A DNA stretch of 64,000 nucleotides from Flavobacterium rhamnosiphilum (GTDB taxonomy: Bacteria > Bacteroidota > Bacteroidia > Flavobacteriales > Flavobacteriaceae), in assembly GCF_004349195.1 (NCBI RefSeq), contig NZ_SMLG01000004.1, forward strand, positions 62,001 through 126,000, written 5' to 3'. The position numbers and the translations under genes were made by a program. Numbering within the stretch: the stretch's first letter is position 1; each line of letters opens with the position of its first letter. Positions 54,383-63,147 of this stretch are shown here, in pieces. The notes below the pieces were generated by a model. The model was not told where the DNA came from. It saw only the letters and a list, made by a program, of their open reading frames with translations, and did no database searches.

Positions 54383-54787
54383 AATCACAGTATAAATTTA
54401 TTTTACTTTTTAATACCCAATGTCCTGCAAGGTTTTTTTAGCTTTGTAGGTTTTGTATATATTGTAAATCTAGTTCCAATTATTTTAGAGAAACTTTGAA
54501 TTGTTGTGTTATCAGAGGCTATTACTTTCATTCCGTTTGTTTTTTTTCTAACGGAAAAATATTGTTCCAGTAGCTGATAATCATTAATTTATAGCAATGA
54601 AGACCTAAAAATTAGGTGGATAAAATTCAGTCTTATAAATAATGGCTTTTTCTGGGAGTAACGAACTATTTTTTAAACCATAAAAAATAGTGCCTGTTAC
54701 TAAAACTAAAAAATAACAGTCTGGAATTTCAAAACTATCCCAATGAAAAAGCCATATTTCCTACTAATCTAACCTTAACCTAACAAA
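54383..54787. other. Convergent gene-free stretch with nested inverted repeats
   Basis: This 405-bp region between the esterase and aldolase genes, which converge here, has several T-rich hairpins and a large nested inverted repeat at 54641-54755. No coding frame is credible. Confidence 0.6.
54641..54755. repeat. 115-bp nested inverted repeat, possible MITE or structured RNA
   Basis: Outer arms ATGGCTTTTTC (54641-54651) and GAAAAAGCCAT (54745-54755) are perfect complements. Inside them GTAAC/GTTAC and ACTATTTTTT/AAAAAATAGT (7-nt loop) form a second, enclosed stem-loop. CTGTTA/TAACAG gives an alternative pairing. It may be a terminator for both genes or a small non-autonomous element. Confidence 0.5.
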
Positions 54788-55456
54788 TTATTTTTTTAAA
54801 CTTTTAATAATGTCGATGCACTCTTTGGTTAAAGCTTCAATTTGTATAAAATTAAAGTTCCCCTGCGCATCCATTTGTATCAATTTAGAACCAATTCCAA
54901 CACAGCTAACTCCTGCATCAAACCAGCTTTTCAAATTTTCTTGTGTAGGTAAAACGCCACCCGTCGGCATAATTGATGTCCAAGGTTGTGGCCCTTTTAT
55001 GGCTTTAATAAATTCTGGGCCATAAATATCTCCCGGAAAAAGCTTTACAATTTCGCATCCTAATTCTTCTGCTTTTGCAATCTCAGTGAGTGTCCCACAG
55101 CCAGGTGACCATAATACTTTACGCCTGTTGCAAACGATTGCTATATCCTCACGAAAAACAGGAGTGACTATAAAATTAGCTCCGAGTTGCATATACAAGG
55201 AAGCAGCTGCAGCATCAGTAATTGATCCTACGCCAAGGATCATTTCTGGTAATTCTGCAATGGCATATTTGTTTAATTCAGCGAAAATTTCATGAGCAAA
55301 ATCACCTCTGCTGGTAAATTCTAATAATCGAGCGCCCCCATCATAACAAGCTTTCAACACTTTTTTGCTTACTTCAATATCGTTATGATAAAACAACGGA
55401 ACTAATCCGGTTTCTTTCATTTTTGACGCCACTTCTATTCGTGTAAATTGAGCCAT
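54788..55456 (-). CDS. eda: KDPG aldolase (alginate locus)
   Basis: The 222-residue Eda-family protein has E46 (LLEFTSR) and Schiff-base K138 (CEIVKLFPGD), with WSPGCGTLTE and MPTGGVLPT. It cleaves KDPG to pyruvate and glyceraldehyde 3-phosphate, the last step of the alginate route. It is the final gene of the MFS-SDR-kinase-aldolase operon and a paralogue of the aldolase in PUL 1. Confidence 0.93.
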   Translation of the reverse strand: MAQFTRIEVASKMKETGLVPLFYHNDIEVSKKVLKACYDGGARLLEFTSRGDFAHEIFAELNKYAIAELPEMILGVGSITDAAAASLYMQLGANFIVTPVFREDIAIVCNRRKVLWSPGCGTLTEIAKAEELGCEIVKLFPGDIYGPEFIKAIKGPQPWTSIMPTGGVLPTQENLKSWFDAGVSCVGIGSKLIQMDAQGNFNFIQIEALTKECIDIIKSLKK

Positions 55457-55467
55457 TTTTTATGTTT

Positions 55468-56490
55468 TTATCTGGATACTTTTCCTGAAAAATCTCCGTC
55501 AAGTAATTTTTCTATTTCTTCAATTGTGATCAAATTATAATCACCGGCTATTGTATGTTTTAAACAGCACGCAGCAACAGCAAAGTTTAGTGCTCGTTGT
55601 TTGTTTAACGGTTCTTCACACAATCCGTATATTAACCCTCCCATAAAAGCATCTCCACTTCCTACACGATCTACCACTGGGGTTACTTCTTTGACATCCG
55701 CATTGAAAATTGTTTTCCCATCATATAAAACGCCACCTATACGTTGATGTGATGCACTAACGGAATATCGTAAAGTGGTTACAGCTGTTTTTAGAGCCGG
55801 ACAAAGGTCAAATAGTTTGTCATACAAAACAGGCAGAGAAGCCTCATTTTGATAATCTGGATTTACTTTGTCTACCCCTAACATAAAATAAGCGGTATCA
55901 ATATCCCCTAAAATTAGGTTACTATACTGGAGCATTTCAGGCATAACTTCCTTAGGTTGTTTTCCATACTGCCAAAGCTTTGATCTGTAATTTAAATCAG
56001 TAGAAATCGTAATCCCTAATTCATGTGCTGCCTTTATAGCTTCAAAACAGGCTGCTCCAGCACTTTCAGAAAGGGCAGGAGTTATACCACTCCAATGAAA
56101 CCAAGTAGCCTCTTTTAATATTTCCTTCCAATTTATAGTGCCTTTATTTATCGTACCCATTGAACTATTGGCTCTATCGTAAATCACGTTACTGGCACGA
56201 GTGCTAGCTCCTGTTTCTAAAAAATAGATTCCAAGTCGATCCCCTCCGAATACCACATTTTGACATCCAACATTTAGTTTACGCATTTCCTTAAGTGCGC
56301 AAGTGCCTAACTCGTTGTTGGGTAGTCTGGTTATAAACTCAGCTGATAAACCATAATTCGCCAAGGAAACGGCCACATTAAATTCGCCTCCTCCATAAGT
56401 TGCTTTATAAGACTCGGCTTGAGAAAACCTCAAATGTCTTTCAGTCGAAAGACGGAGCAAAATTTCACCAAAAGTGACTACTTTTTTCAT
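55468..56490 (-). CDS. kdgK: 2-Keto-3-deoxygluconate kinase (PfkB family, alginate locus)
   Basis: From the ATG at 56488-56490 (a TTG 15 bp upstream is less likely) the 340-residue protein has GGGEFNVAVSLANYG and the PfkB end signature VVDRVGSGDAFMGGLIYGL. FHWSGITPALSES and STDLNYRSKLWQYGK match KDG kinases. It phosphorylates KDG from the SDR step. The aldolase gene follows after 11 bp. Confidence 0.93.
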   Translation of the reverse strand: MKKVVTFGEILLRLSTERHLRFSQAESYKATYGGGEFNVAVSLANYGLSAEFITRLPNNELGTCALKEMRKLNVGCQNVVFGGDRLGIYFLETGASTRASNVIYDRANSSMGTINKGTINWKEILKEATWFHWSGITPALSESAGAACFEAIKAAHELGITISTDLNYRSKLWQYGKQPKEVMPEMLQYSNLILGDIDTAYFMLGVDKVNPDYQNEASLPVLYDKLFDLCPALKTAVTTLRYSVSASHQRIGGVLYDGKTIFNADVKEVTPVVDRVGSGDAFMGGLIYGLCEEPLNKQRALNFAVAACCLKHTIAGDYNLITIEEIEKLLDGDFSGKVSR

Positions 56491-56519
56491 TTTATTTAAA
56501 TCCAAATGGGTTTGTTTAT

Positions 56520-57275
56520 CTAACTAAATGCTAAACCACCGTTAATATCAACATTATTTCCACTTAAGAATGAAGCTTCATCCGAAGCAAGGTAAGCTAC
56601 CAGGTCAGCAACTTCTGAAGCATTCCCTTCTCTGCGTAATGGAGTTCCTGCTGCTACATTAACACGCACCTGATCTTTGGTAAAATCATCGTGGAATTTA
56701 GTAGCAATCATACCCGGACATATTGCGTTTACTCTGATACCTTGGGGTCCAAATTCCTTAGCTAATGAACGCGTATAGGTCAACACAGCTCCTTTTGAGG
56801 CTGAATACATTGCAGCTCCAGGTCCGCCACCATCTCTCGCAGCTTGTGAAGCAAAATTTACAATTGAAGAGCCTGATACTAATAATGGTTTGAATGCTTT
56901 AGTCACTAAGAAAACAGACTTGAAATTTACATTCATCAAAAGCTCGTAGAATGACTCATCCATTTCTTCAATAGTTTTACGAGCAAAAAGCCCTCCGGCA
57001 ACGTTTACCAAAACATCTACTTTCTCGCCAAATGCCTCAACTGTTTTAGCTACCATAGTATCAATATCAGCTTGTTTCGTTACATCGGCATAAACTGCTA
57101 TTGCTTGACCACCCGCTTGCTCAATTAATTGAATTGTTTCTTTAGCATCGTCTTCGTTATCAAAATAATTGACTACTATTTTAGCTCCTTCTGATGCTAA
57201 TTTTATTGATATTGCACGTCCAATATCGCGAGCTCCTCCTGTTACAACGGCTACTTTTCCTTTTAACTTACTCAT
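56520..57275 (-). CDS. SDR-family DEH reductase
   Basis: The 251-residue protein has cofactor motif TGGARDIG (12-19), NVAG at 91-94, catalytic S143, Y157 and K161 (NFASQAARDGG and YSASK), and ends with the usual SGNNVDINGG. SDRs in this position reduce 4-deoxy-L-erythro-5-hexoseulose uronate (DEH) to KDG, and flavobacterial DEH reductases of this family are characterised. The cofactor (NADH or NADPH) cannot be fixed by eye. Confidence 0.88.
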   Translation of the reverse strand: MSKLKGKVAVVTGGARDIGRAISIKLASEGAKIVVNYFDNEDDAKETIQLIEQAGGQAIAVYADVTKQADIDTMVAKTVEAFGEKVDVLVNVAGGLFARKTIEEMDESFYELLMNVNFKSVFLVTKAFKPLLVSGSSIVNFASQAARDGGGPGAAMYSASKGAVLTYTRSLAKEFGPQGIRVNAICPGMIATKFHDDFTKDQVRVNVAAGTPLRREGNASEVADLVAYLASDEASFLSGNNVDINGGLAFS

Positions 57276-57298
57276 TTTTATTCTATTTTATATTTAAT

Positions 57299-58567
57299 TT
57301 AATGATCTACTGGTTCTATTTTCTTTATTAATACAAATACGGACAACATTGATAACGGAGCTAATATTGCAATAATGATAAATGCAGGTGTATATGAAAT
57401 TGTTGTTATTTTAGGGATTAGCCAGTTCATTATGATTACTGAAACTGCACCTATAGTTCCTGCCAGTCCGGCAAGAGTTCCCACTGAAGGACCTTTAAAC
57501 AAATCACTTGAAATAGTTTGTATGTTACCAATGGAGAATTGGAAACCAAAAAGCACAAGTCCTACTATATATATAAAAGTCATCGGATTATCTTTATCAA
57601 CTAAAAATATAATCCCTAATAATCCTATAAAAATTAATGTGCAACCAATAGAAATAGTTATTTTTCGTGCTATGTCTACCGATTTTGTTTCAATTAATTT
57701 TCCGCAATACCAACCTCCTAAAATACTTCCTGCCATTCCTCCTAAATAAGAAATCCAAATTGTTGATCCAATTTCCACAATACTAAAGCCAAATTTTGAA
57801 TGCAAATAAAGCGGCATCCATCCCACAAACAACCACCATATAGGCTCAATGAAAAAACTTGCTGTTAGTACTCCCCATGATTCTTTATGTTTTAATATAT
57901 TTAAAACACTCAAACCTTTATCATTAGAAACTTCACTATTACCCGTTTTACTACTTGAAACAATTAGATTTAATTCTTCTTCTGTAATCCAAGGATGCTT
58001 TTCTGGATTAGATTTATTAATAAATAACCAAGGAATTATCCAAAGTATGCCCACCGCTCCAATTATAATATAGGTAGATCTCCAACCAAAATGGCCATAC
58101 AAAAAGCCTATTAAAACGGGAGCAATTACACTTCCTAATGATGCGCCAGCATTAAATATTCCTTGTGCTATTGCTCTTTGTTTGACAGGAAACCATTCGC
58201 CATTACTTTTAACGGCACCGGGCCAATTGCCCGCTTCCCCCAAACCTAGAAGCCCTCTAAAGAGTGTTAATGAAAATAAACCTTTAGCAAAAGCATGGAA
58301 TACGGAAGCGATGGACCAAACAGCAATTGATACAACAAACCCCAAACGAGTTCCTATAATATCATATAATTTTCCTGATAAAAATTTACCAGCTGCATAG
58401 GTTACCATAAAAATATTTAGCATAACTGCATAATCGGACTCATCCATCCCTAAGTCCTTACCCATTTCTGGCCACATAATACCAAAAGCAGTTCTATCAA
58501 TATAGTTGATAACAGTTGCCAGGCATATCAATGCAATAATCCACCATCTTAATCCTTTTACTTTCAT
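57299..58567 (-). CDS. MFS transporter of the hexuronate (ACS) type
   Basis: The 422-residue protein has 12 predicted helices and ExuT-like landmarks: VINYIDRTAFGIMWP near residues 19-33, FRGLLGLGEAGNWPGAVKSNGEWFP near 104-128 (split), and INAGASLGS-like FNAGASLGSVIAP. It probably carries DEH or unsaturated uronate across the inner membrane. First gene of the four-gene catabolic operon, with 236 bp of upstream DNA. Confidence 0.9.
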   Translation of the reverse strand: MKVKGLRWWIIALICLATVINYIDRTAFGIMWPEMGKDLGMDESDYAVMLNIFMVTYAAGKFLSGKLYDIIGTRLGFVVSIAVWSIASVFHAFAKGLFSLTLFRGLLGLGEAGNWPGAVKSNGEWFPVKQRAIAQGIFNAGASLGSVIAPVLIGFLYGHFGWRSTYIIIGAVGILWIIPWLFINKSNPEKHPWITEEELNLIVSSSKTGNSEVSNDKGLSVLNILKHKESWGVLTASFFIEPIWWLFVGWMPLYLHSKFGFSIVEIGSTIWISYLGGMAGSILGGWYCGKLIETKSVDIARKITISIGCTLIFIGLLGIIFLVDKDNPMTFIYIVGLVLFGFQFSIGNIQTISSDLFKGPSVGTLAGLAGTIGAVSVIIMNWLIPKITTISYTPAFIIIAILAPLSMLSVFVLIKKIEPVDH

Positions 58568-58771
58568 TTTTTTTATTGTTTTTTTGTGTTATTTATTTTA
58601 ACAATGCACAAAAAATTGCCTGCACCGCTGTTTTTCAACTGGGTGAAATTGAATTCTAAAAATCTAAATTGCTAATTATTAAGAAATAATCTAAAAAGAA
58701 GTAAGACTCAAAATGATCTTATTAATGGATACTTTCTTTTCTCTTTTTATTTCTATATTCTTTTATTTTAA

Positions 58772-58792
58772 AGATAAATGTGCACTTTATCT
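58772..58792 (-). terminator. Inverted repeat between gntR2 and the MFS operon
   Basis: AGATAAA (58772-58778) and TTTATCT (58786-58792) flank a 7-nt loop (TGTGCAC). It lies just after the gntR2 stop codon on the minus strand, so a weak terminator is likely. An operator for the MFS operon is the alternative. Confidence 0.35.
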
Positions 58793-58803
58793 ATACGTTT
58801 TAG

Positions 58804-59508
58804 TTATTTTATATTGTAACAATATTGATATAATGCCTTAAAATGTTCTTTCATTTTTTGTTTAGCTAATTGTGGGTTTTGAGCTATGATTGCCTCATAA
58901 ATTGCAACATGTTCTTGCACGCCAATAAAAGCTTCATTTTCATCGCAAACATGGTATTTTTCAAAATTGGTAATGATCTCCGGAGTGATGATTAACATCA
59001 AATTATTGATCGTACTGTTTCCACTTGCTTTAGCTATAGCTAAATGAAAGAGCAAATCTTCCTGTACTGCATCTACACCATTTATTGCTTTTTGTGTGTA
59101 GGCGTCTAATGCCGATTTGATTCGTTTCAAATCTTCTTCAGTTCTTCGTACTGCAGCTAACCGAACTGTTTTAAGTTCTAATAAAATTCTAGTTTCAACG
59201 AGTGATTTAAAATCAGAATCCTTTAGTTCTAAAATACCATCAATTATTCCATTCATTGCAATTACTCCAATATTAGCAACAAAGGTTCCACTTTGTGGAA
59301 TTGATTTTAATATTCCGTAAAATTCTAGTTTTTGAATAGCTTCACGAACACTGCTTCTACTTACTTCAAATTTTTCAGACAACATGCGTTCCGATGGAAG
59401 TTTATCCTCTGGTTCTAAATTTTTGAAGTTTATATAATCTCTGATTTTTGAGATTATCCCATTTAATACCTCTTTATTATCTTTCTTAGTAAGTACTTCT
59501 AATTTCAT
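58804..59508 (-). CDS. FadR-subfamily GntR transcriptional regulator (alginate locus, copy 2)
   Basis: The 234-residue protein has the GntR winged helix (LEPEDKLPSERMLSEKFEVSRSSVREAIQKLEFYG, about 31-65) and the FCD helical domain with EDLLFHLAIAKASGN. It is a clear paralogue of the regulator at 38798-39529 and sits at the opposite border of the locus. Operator-like palindromes lie 26 bp and about 165 bp upstream of its start. Confidence 0.92.
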   Translation of the reverse strand: MKLEVLTKKDNKEVLNGIISKIRDYINFKNLEPEDKLPSERMLSEKFEVSRSSVREAIQKLEFYGILKSIPQSGTFVANIGVIAMNGIIDGILELKDSDFKSLVETRILLELKTVRLAAVRRTEEDLKRIKSALDAYTQKAINGVDAVQEDLLFHLAIAKASGNSTINNLMLIITPEIITNFEKYHVCDENEAFIGVQEHVAIYEAIIAQNPQLAKQKMKEHFKALYQYCYNIK

Positions 59509-59533
59509 CTATTCTATTTTTAAATTCAAAAAC

Positions 59534-59545
59534 TTGGTTAACCAG
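59534..59545. promoter_or_regulatory. GntR-type palindrome in front of gntR2
   Basis: TTGGTTAACCAG, one mismatch from a perfect palindrome, lies 26 bp upstream of the gntR2 ATG. Its core is the same as in the site before gntR1. Confidence 0.55.
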
Positions 59546-59657
59546 ATTGGTTTGTTAAAAATATAAAAAAAATTAAAGCGAATTTTTTTTAATTGTACGC
59601 TCACTTAAATCTTCATAATTAGATGCGAAAAAAATTGATTTATAAAATTTGAATATT

Positions 59658-59699
59658 ATTTGGTTTTTTAAATTGGTTTACCAATTTGGAAAACCAAAT
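59658..59699. promoter_or_regulatory. 42-bp nested palindrome with central TTGGTTTACCAA
   Basis: The central palindrome TTGGTTTACCAA (59673-59684) is enclosed by ATTTGGTTTT (59658-59667) and AAAACCAAAT (59690-59699); both share the centre 59678.5. This gives paired TTGG/CCAA half-sites at two radii, as for cooperative binding of two GntR dimers. It lies 150-190 bp upstream of gntR2. Confidence 0.55.
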
Positions 59700-60005
59700 A
59701 TACTTTCTTTTTCTGGTAATAAAAATTAAATCGTATTTTTTTATTAAAATAAATTATTTAAGTGTTCTTTTTATCTAGATATACTGATAAATTCAAAGTA
59801 ATTAATCAAGACTGGTCTTAATCACTAAGTGTCTCATTATGAATAATCATGCTTCACATTAATTCTTAAAACACAGACAGATAGTTTAAAAGTAAGGGTG
59901 AAATAATTTAAAATAATAATAAGATTACATCTCTTTAACGTCGAATTTAAATTTGCTTTTAAATTTGTGTAGATATATCTTCAGTAAGATGAAATTAGTA
60001 TTATC

Positions 60006-60164
60006 ATGAAATCAAAAGCTCATAATTTCACAAGAAAAAATGAAAAGAAGCCCAAAACTGAGACTGAAAAGGAGAAAGCTCTGATTGAGTTAATGGTTCA
60101 GATTATTGTTAATCTAACACTTAAATGGCTTTATGAAAAAAAACTCAATAGATTTAATGCGTAA
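60006..60164 (+). CDS. Small charged protein of unknown function
   Basis: ATG at 60006 to TAA at 60162 encodes 52 residues: a Lys/Glu-rich N-terminal half (RKNEKKPKTETEKEKALIEL) and an amphipathic C-terminal helix (MVQIIVNLTLKWLYEKKLN). The composition is protein-like. No family is recognised. Confidence 0.4.
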   Translation: MKSKAHNFTRKNEKKPKTETEKEKALIELMVQIIVNLTLKWLYEKKLNRFNA

Positions 60165-60313
60165 CAATTTGTTTTTTGCAGTAACTTATAGAGTTCGATT
60201 CCCGTGAATTTTCCAAGTTATTTAATGAAATTGGGTCTTTTTCAGTATGAAATGAGGTAAAATTCCAGCTGTATTATTTTTCTAAATTACTTATTGTCAG
60301 ATGTTTTAATAGC

Positions 60314-60344
60314 AAAAGGGAATAGTGTTCGACTATTCCCTTTT
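60314..60344 (+). terminator. Strong terminator-like hairpin
   Basis: AAAAGGGAATAG (60314-60325) and CTATTCCCTTTT (60333-60344) form a perfect 12-bp stem with a 7-nt loop (TGTTCGA), followed by T. It could end a transcript covering the 52-residue gene. Confidence 0.65.
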
Positions 60345-60561
60345 TGTGGAGTGGATGGGACTACAATCGAACACCTTATACCGATCTTAACTTTTTTTGA
60401 TAGCTTAAAATTATGATGTAACGTGTTGGTTTTTAATATTTTAGATAATTGTTTTTTGATGATAATTTTTTAAGGTTAAAAAGTTTAACTAAGTACTTTT
60501 AATGTTTTTTAATAATTCTAAGTTTTTTAAAGGTAAAAAGGTGTAGATAAAGGTGACGTTA

Positions 60562-60597
60562 GAGTTCGACTGTTGAACTCTTTTTCACAGTCGAACA
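60562..60597. repeat. Overlapping alternative hairpins with GTTCGA motif
   Basis: GAGTTC (60563-60568) pairs with GAACTC (60575-60580) before a T-run. Alternatively GTTCGACTGT (60565-60574) pairs with ACAGTCGAAC (60587-60596). The two structures exclude each other, like a terminator and antiterminator. Confidence 0.4.
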
Positions 60598-60737
60598 CTT
60601 TAAGGATAGATAAATTTAAAAACAAGAAAATCATATAATCAAATTACCCTGTAATGTGACTATGTCAGGAGAATTTTCGAACCATTTTATAGATGATTTG
60701 GGGAAATTGGGTGGGAGACTGCAAATTCCGGTGATAT

Positions 60738-60795
60738 TAACCAACAGTTTCCAATTTAAATTGGCTAGTCAATTTTTACTGGAAACTGCTGGTTA
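60738..60795. repeat. 58-bp inverted repeat (cruciform-type)
   Basis: TAACCAACAGTTTCCA (60738-60753) pairs with TGGAAACTGCTGGTTA (60780-60795) with one mismatch; AAATTG/CAATTT adds an inner stem. A T-run follows shortly. It lies about 100 bp before the phosphoesterase gene. Confidence 0.6.
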
Positions 60796-60892
60796 ATTTG
60801 ACTGTTTTTTCATTAAAATCAATTTGATTGAAATGGTAATACAAAGGAAACATTCTATTAATGTAGGGAGATTAGTTTCGTAAAAACTAATT

Positions 60893-61711
60893 ATGAAAAA
60901 GAAGCGGGAAATCCCTTTGGTAGTTTTAAGTGATATACATTTAGGAACTTATGGCTGCCACGCCAAAGAATTATTACACTATTTAAAATCCATTCATCCT
61001 AAAACACTTGTATTGAATGGTGATATCATTGATATTTGGAGTTTTAGTAAAAGCTATTTTCCATCCTCCCACATGAATGTTTTGCGACAAATTTTAAAAA
61101 TGTCAAATCAAGGAACCCGGGTAATTTATATCACAGGAAATCATGATGAAGTGTTACGTAAATATTCAGATGTAATTATAGGTAATTTTGAATTGGTCGA
61201 TAAATTAATTCTAGAATTGGATGGAAAAAGGACTTGGATTTTTCATGGTGATGTATTTGATTCTTCTACAAAAGGATATGCTAAAATTATTGCCAAACTT
61301 GGCGGGAAAGGATATGACTTATTGATTTTGATAAACAGTTTTGTTAATTGGTTTTTAGTAATTTTTGGAAAAGAAAAAAGGAGTTACTCCAAAATGATTA
61401 AAGACAGTGTTAAGAAAGCAGTTTCATTCGTGTCTAATTTTGAAACTACAGCTGCAGAGATTGCTATCCAAAAAAAGTACAGTTATGTAGTTTGCGGACA
61501 CATTCATAAACCACAGATGAAGGAAATTGAAAATGAACACGGAAAAGTTATTTATTTGAATAGCGGTGATTGGATTGAAAACCTCACAGCTTTAGAATAC
61601 AAAAAAAAGAAATGGAGTATTTATCACTACAATAAAGCAGAATATGTTGGTCAAGAGAATAAATATGAGGATGTAAGTAATGATATTGTAACTAAAATTT
61701 TGGCGGATTAA
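60893..61711 (+). CDS. LpxH-like metallophosphoesterase
   Basis: The 272-residue protein has the calcineurin-type motifs in order: LSDIHLG (D14, H16), NGDIIDIW, TGNHDE, FHGDVFD and CGHIHKP. This set is shared by UDP-2,3-diacylglucosamine hydrolase (LpxH) relatives. The glycosyltransferase gene 89 bp downstream suggests envelope glycolipid metabolism. Whether it is the genuine lipid A enzyme or a paralogue cannot be decided here. Confidence 0.8.
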   Translation: MKKKREIPLVVLSDIHLGTYGCHAKELLHYLKSIHPKTLVLNGDIIDIWSFSKSYFPSSHMNVLRQILKMSNQGTRVIYITGNHDEVLRKYSDVIIGNFELVDKLILELDGKRTWIFHGDVFDSSTKGYAKIIAKLGGKGYDLLILINSFVNWFLVIFGKEKRSYSKMIKDSVKKAVSFVSNFETTAAEIAIQKKYSYVVCGHIHKPQMKEIENEHGKVIYLNSGDWIENLTALEYKKKKWSIYHYNKAEYVGQENKYEDVSNDIVTKILAD

Positions 61712-61800
61712 TTTTATGTCCTGCTACAAGTATTAAAAAATCTCTTATAAATCGTTTTTTTGAAAACGAAATCGATCTGATACCAATCAATATTGCTAAC

Positions 61801-62802
61801 ATGAAAATATTTTATGCCATTCAGGCCACTGGTAATGGCCACATTAGCAGAGCAATTCAATTGTATCCTTATTTACAAAAATTTGGTGTTGTTGACTTTT
61901 TTATGAGCGGAAATAATGCAAGTTTACCCGTTGATTTACCTATAAAATATAAAAGTCAGGGATGCAGCTTACATTACAGTAATTGTGGAGGTTTAGATTA
62001 TTGGGAAATAGTCAAAAATATAAAACTACTTCAAATTTTTAAAGACGCAAAGTCTTTACCTCTAAAGGAATATGATGTGGTCATTAATGATTTTGATTCT
62101 ATAACTTCTCTAGCATGTAAATTACAAAAAGTCGATTCGGTTCAGTTTGGACATCAAGCCAGTTTTGTTTCAGAATTAACACCAAGACCTGAGAAGAAAA
62201 GTCTTTTGGGAGAGACAATTTTTAAGCATTATGCACCGTCTCCAAAATATATTGGGTTGCATTTTGAGCGGTATGATTCTTTTATTCTTCCTCCAATAAT
62301 TAAAAATGAAATTGTACAAGCAGTCCCAAAAGATTTAAAACACATAACGGTTTATCTTCCTTCTTTTGATAAAGATTGTTTAGAAAAAGCTTTTAATACG
62401 CTTGCTGAACAGGAGTTTCATTGGTTTTTGAACGATGTAAAGTTCAAGCACAGAGTGGGAAATGTAACTTACTATCCTGTAAATCAAAATTATTTTAATG
62501 AGAGCTTGATCACTTGTCATGGTATTATTACTGGAGGTGGATTTGAAACGCCTGCCGAAGCATTATACCTAAGAAAAAAAGTACTTAGTATTCCCATATT
62601 AAATCATTATGAACAGGAATGTAATGCAGCTGCCTTAAAAAAATTAGGAGTGCCAGTTATTTATGAAGTAGGAAAAAAATTTGAATTAATCATTGAAAAC
62701 TGGTTGAATTCGGATACTCAAATTCCAACAATACAGGCTAATAATATACCGGAAACTCTGCAGTTTTTATTTGATACCTATAAAGATACTACTGTAAAAT
62801 AA
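61801..62802 (+). CDS. Glycosyltransferase (GT-B, MurG/GT28-like)
   Basis: The 333-residue protein begins KIFYAIQATGNGHISRAIQ, the glycine-rich N-terminal loop of GT-B enzymes, and has a C-terminal nucleotide-sugar region with HGIITGGGFETPAEALYLRKKVLSIP (two parts, about 239-265) and NHYEQECNAAALKKLG. It resembles the family of undecorated glycosyltransferases paired with phosphoesterases in Bacteroidota. Sugar and acceptor are unknown. Confidence 0.78.
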   Translation: MKIFYAIQATGNGHISRAIQLYPYLQKFGVVDFFMSGNNASLPVDLPIKYKSQGCSLHYSNCGGLDYWEIVKNIKLLQIFKDAKSLPLKEYDVVINDFDSITSLACKLQKVDSVQFGHQASFVSELTPRPEKKSLLGETIFKHYAPSPKYIGLHFERYDSFILPPIIKNEIVQAVPKDLKHITVYLPSFDKDCLEKAFNTLAEQEFHWFLNDVKFKHRVGNVTYYPVNQNYFNESLITCHGIITGGGFETPAEALYLRKKVLSIPILNHYEQECNAAALKKLGVPVIYEVGKKFELIIENWLNSDTQIPTIQANNIPETLQFLFDTYKDTTVK

Positions 62803-63147
62803 TTTTTTTAATCTATTGATATTATTTTAAAAGATTTATTTATGCTGTATTTTTATTTGAAATTTAGAAAGACCAGCGGAATTTACTTTATAATTTAAAC
62901 GGATCTTTACTATATATAAATTTCCAGAAAACGATATGATAATACTAGGTTGATGTTTGAAGTATCAGGACAATATTTGCATCAGATACTTTTGATCCTA
63001 TCGAAATATAAAATAGATAGCTTTATATAGTTTAATTAATTTGGATTAATAAAAGAGTTGCACTACAATTCATTTATTTTTATTTTTAACAAAATATAGA
63101 AGGCAATTGTTTTTGTATTTAGTACTAAAACACAAACACATCATTAT
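62803..63147. other. Gene-free stretch before the last gene
   Basis: 345 bp of AT-rich DNA with no convincing frame, repeat or terminator; a promoter for the downstream lipoprotein gene is presumably included. Confidence 0.5.

Larger units (their letters stand above)
59509..60892. other. 1.4-kb gene-poor stretch after the alginate locus
   Basis: Beyond the two GntR-type sites the stretch holds one small reading frame (60006-60164), several hairpins with a recurring GTTCGA motif (60191-60600) and a 58-bp inverted repeat (60738-60795). No larger gene is seen. Confidence 0.6.

Noticed and set aside
60189..60215. tRNA-like GTTCGATTC sequence
   Set aside because: The bases on either side do not form a T-arm stem and no acceptor, D or anticodon arms are present; at most a fragment.
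60348..60375. Sequence resembling the reverse complement of a tRNA 3' end (GGAGTGGATGGGACTAC...)
   Set aside because: It is degenerate, the T-arm stem does not form and no integrase is nearby, so an attachment site is not supported.
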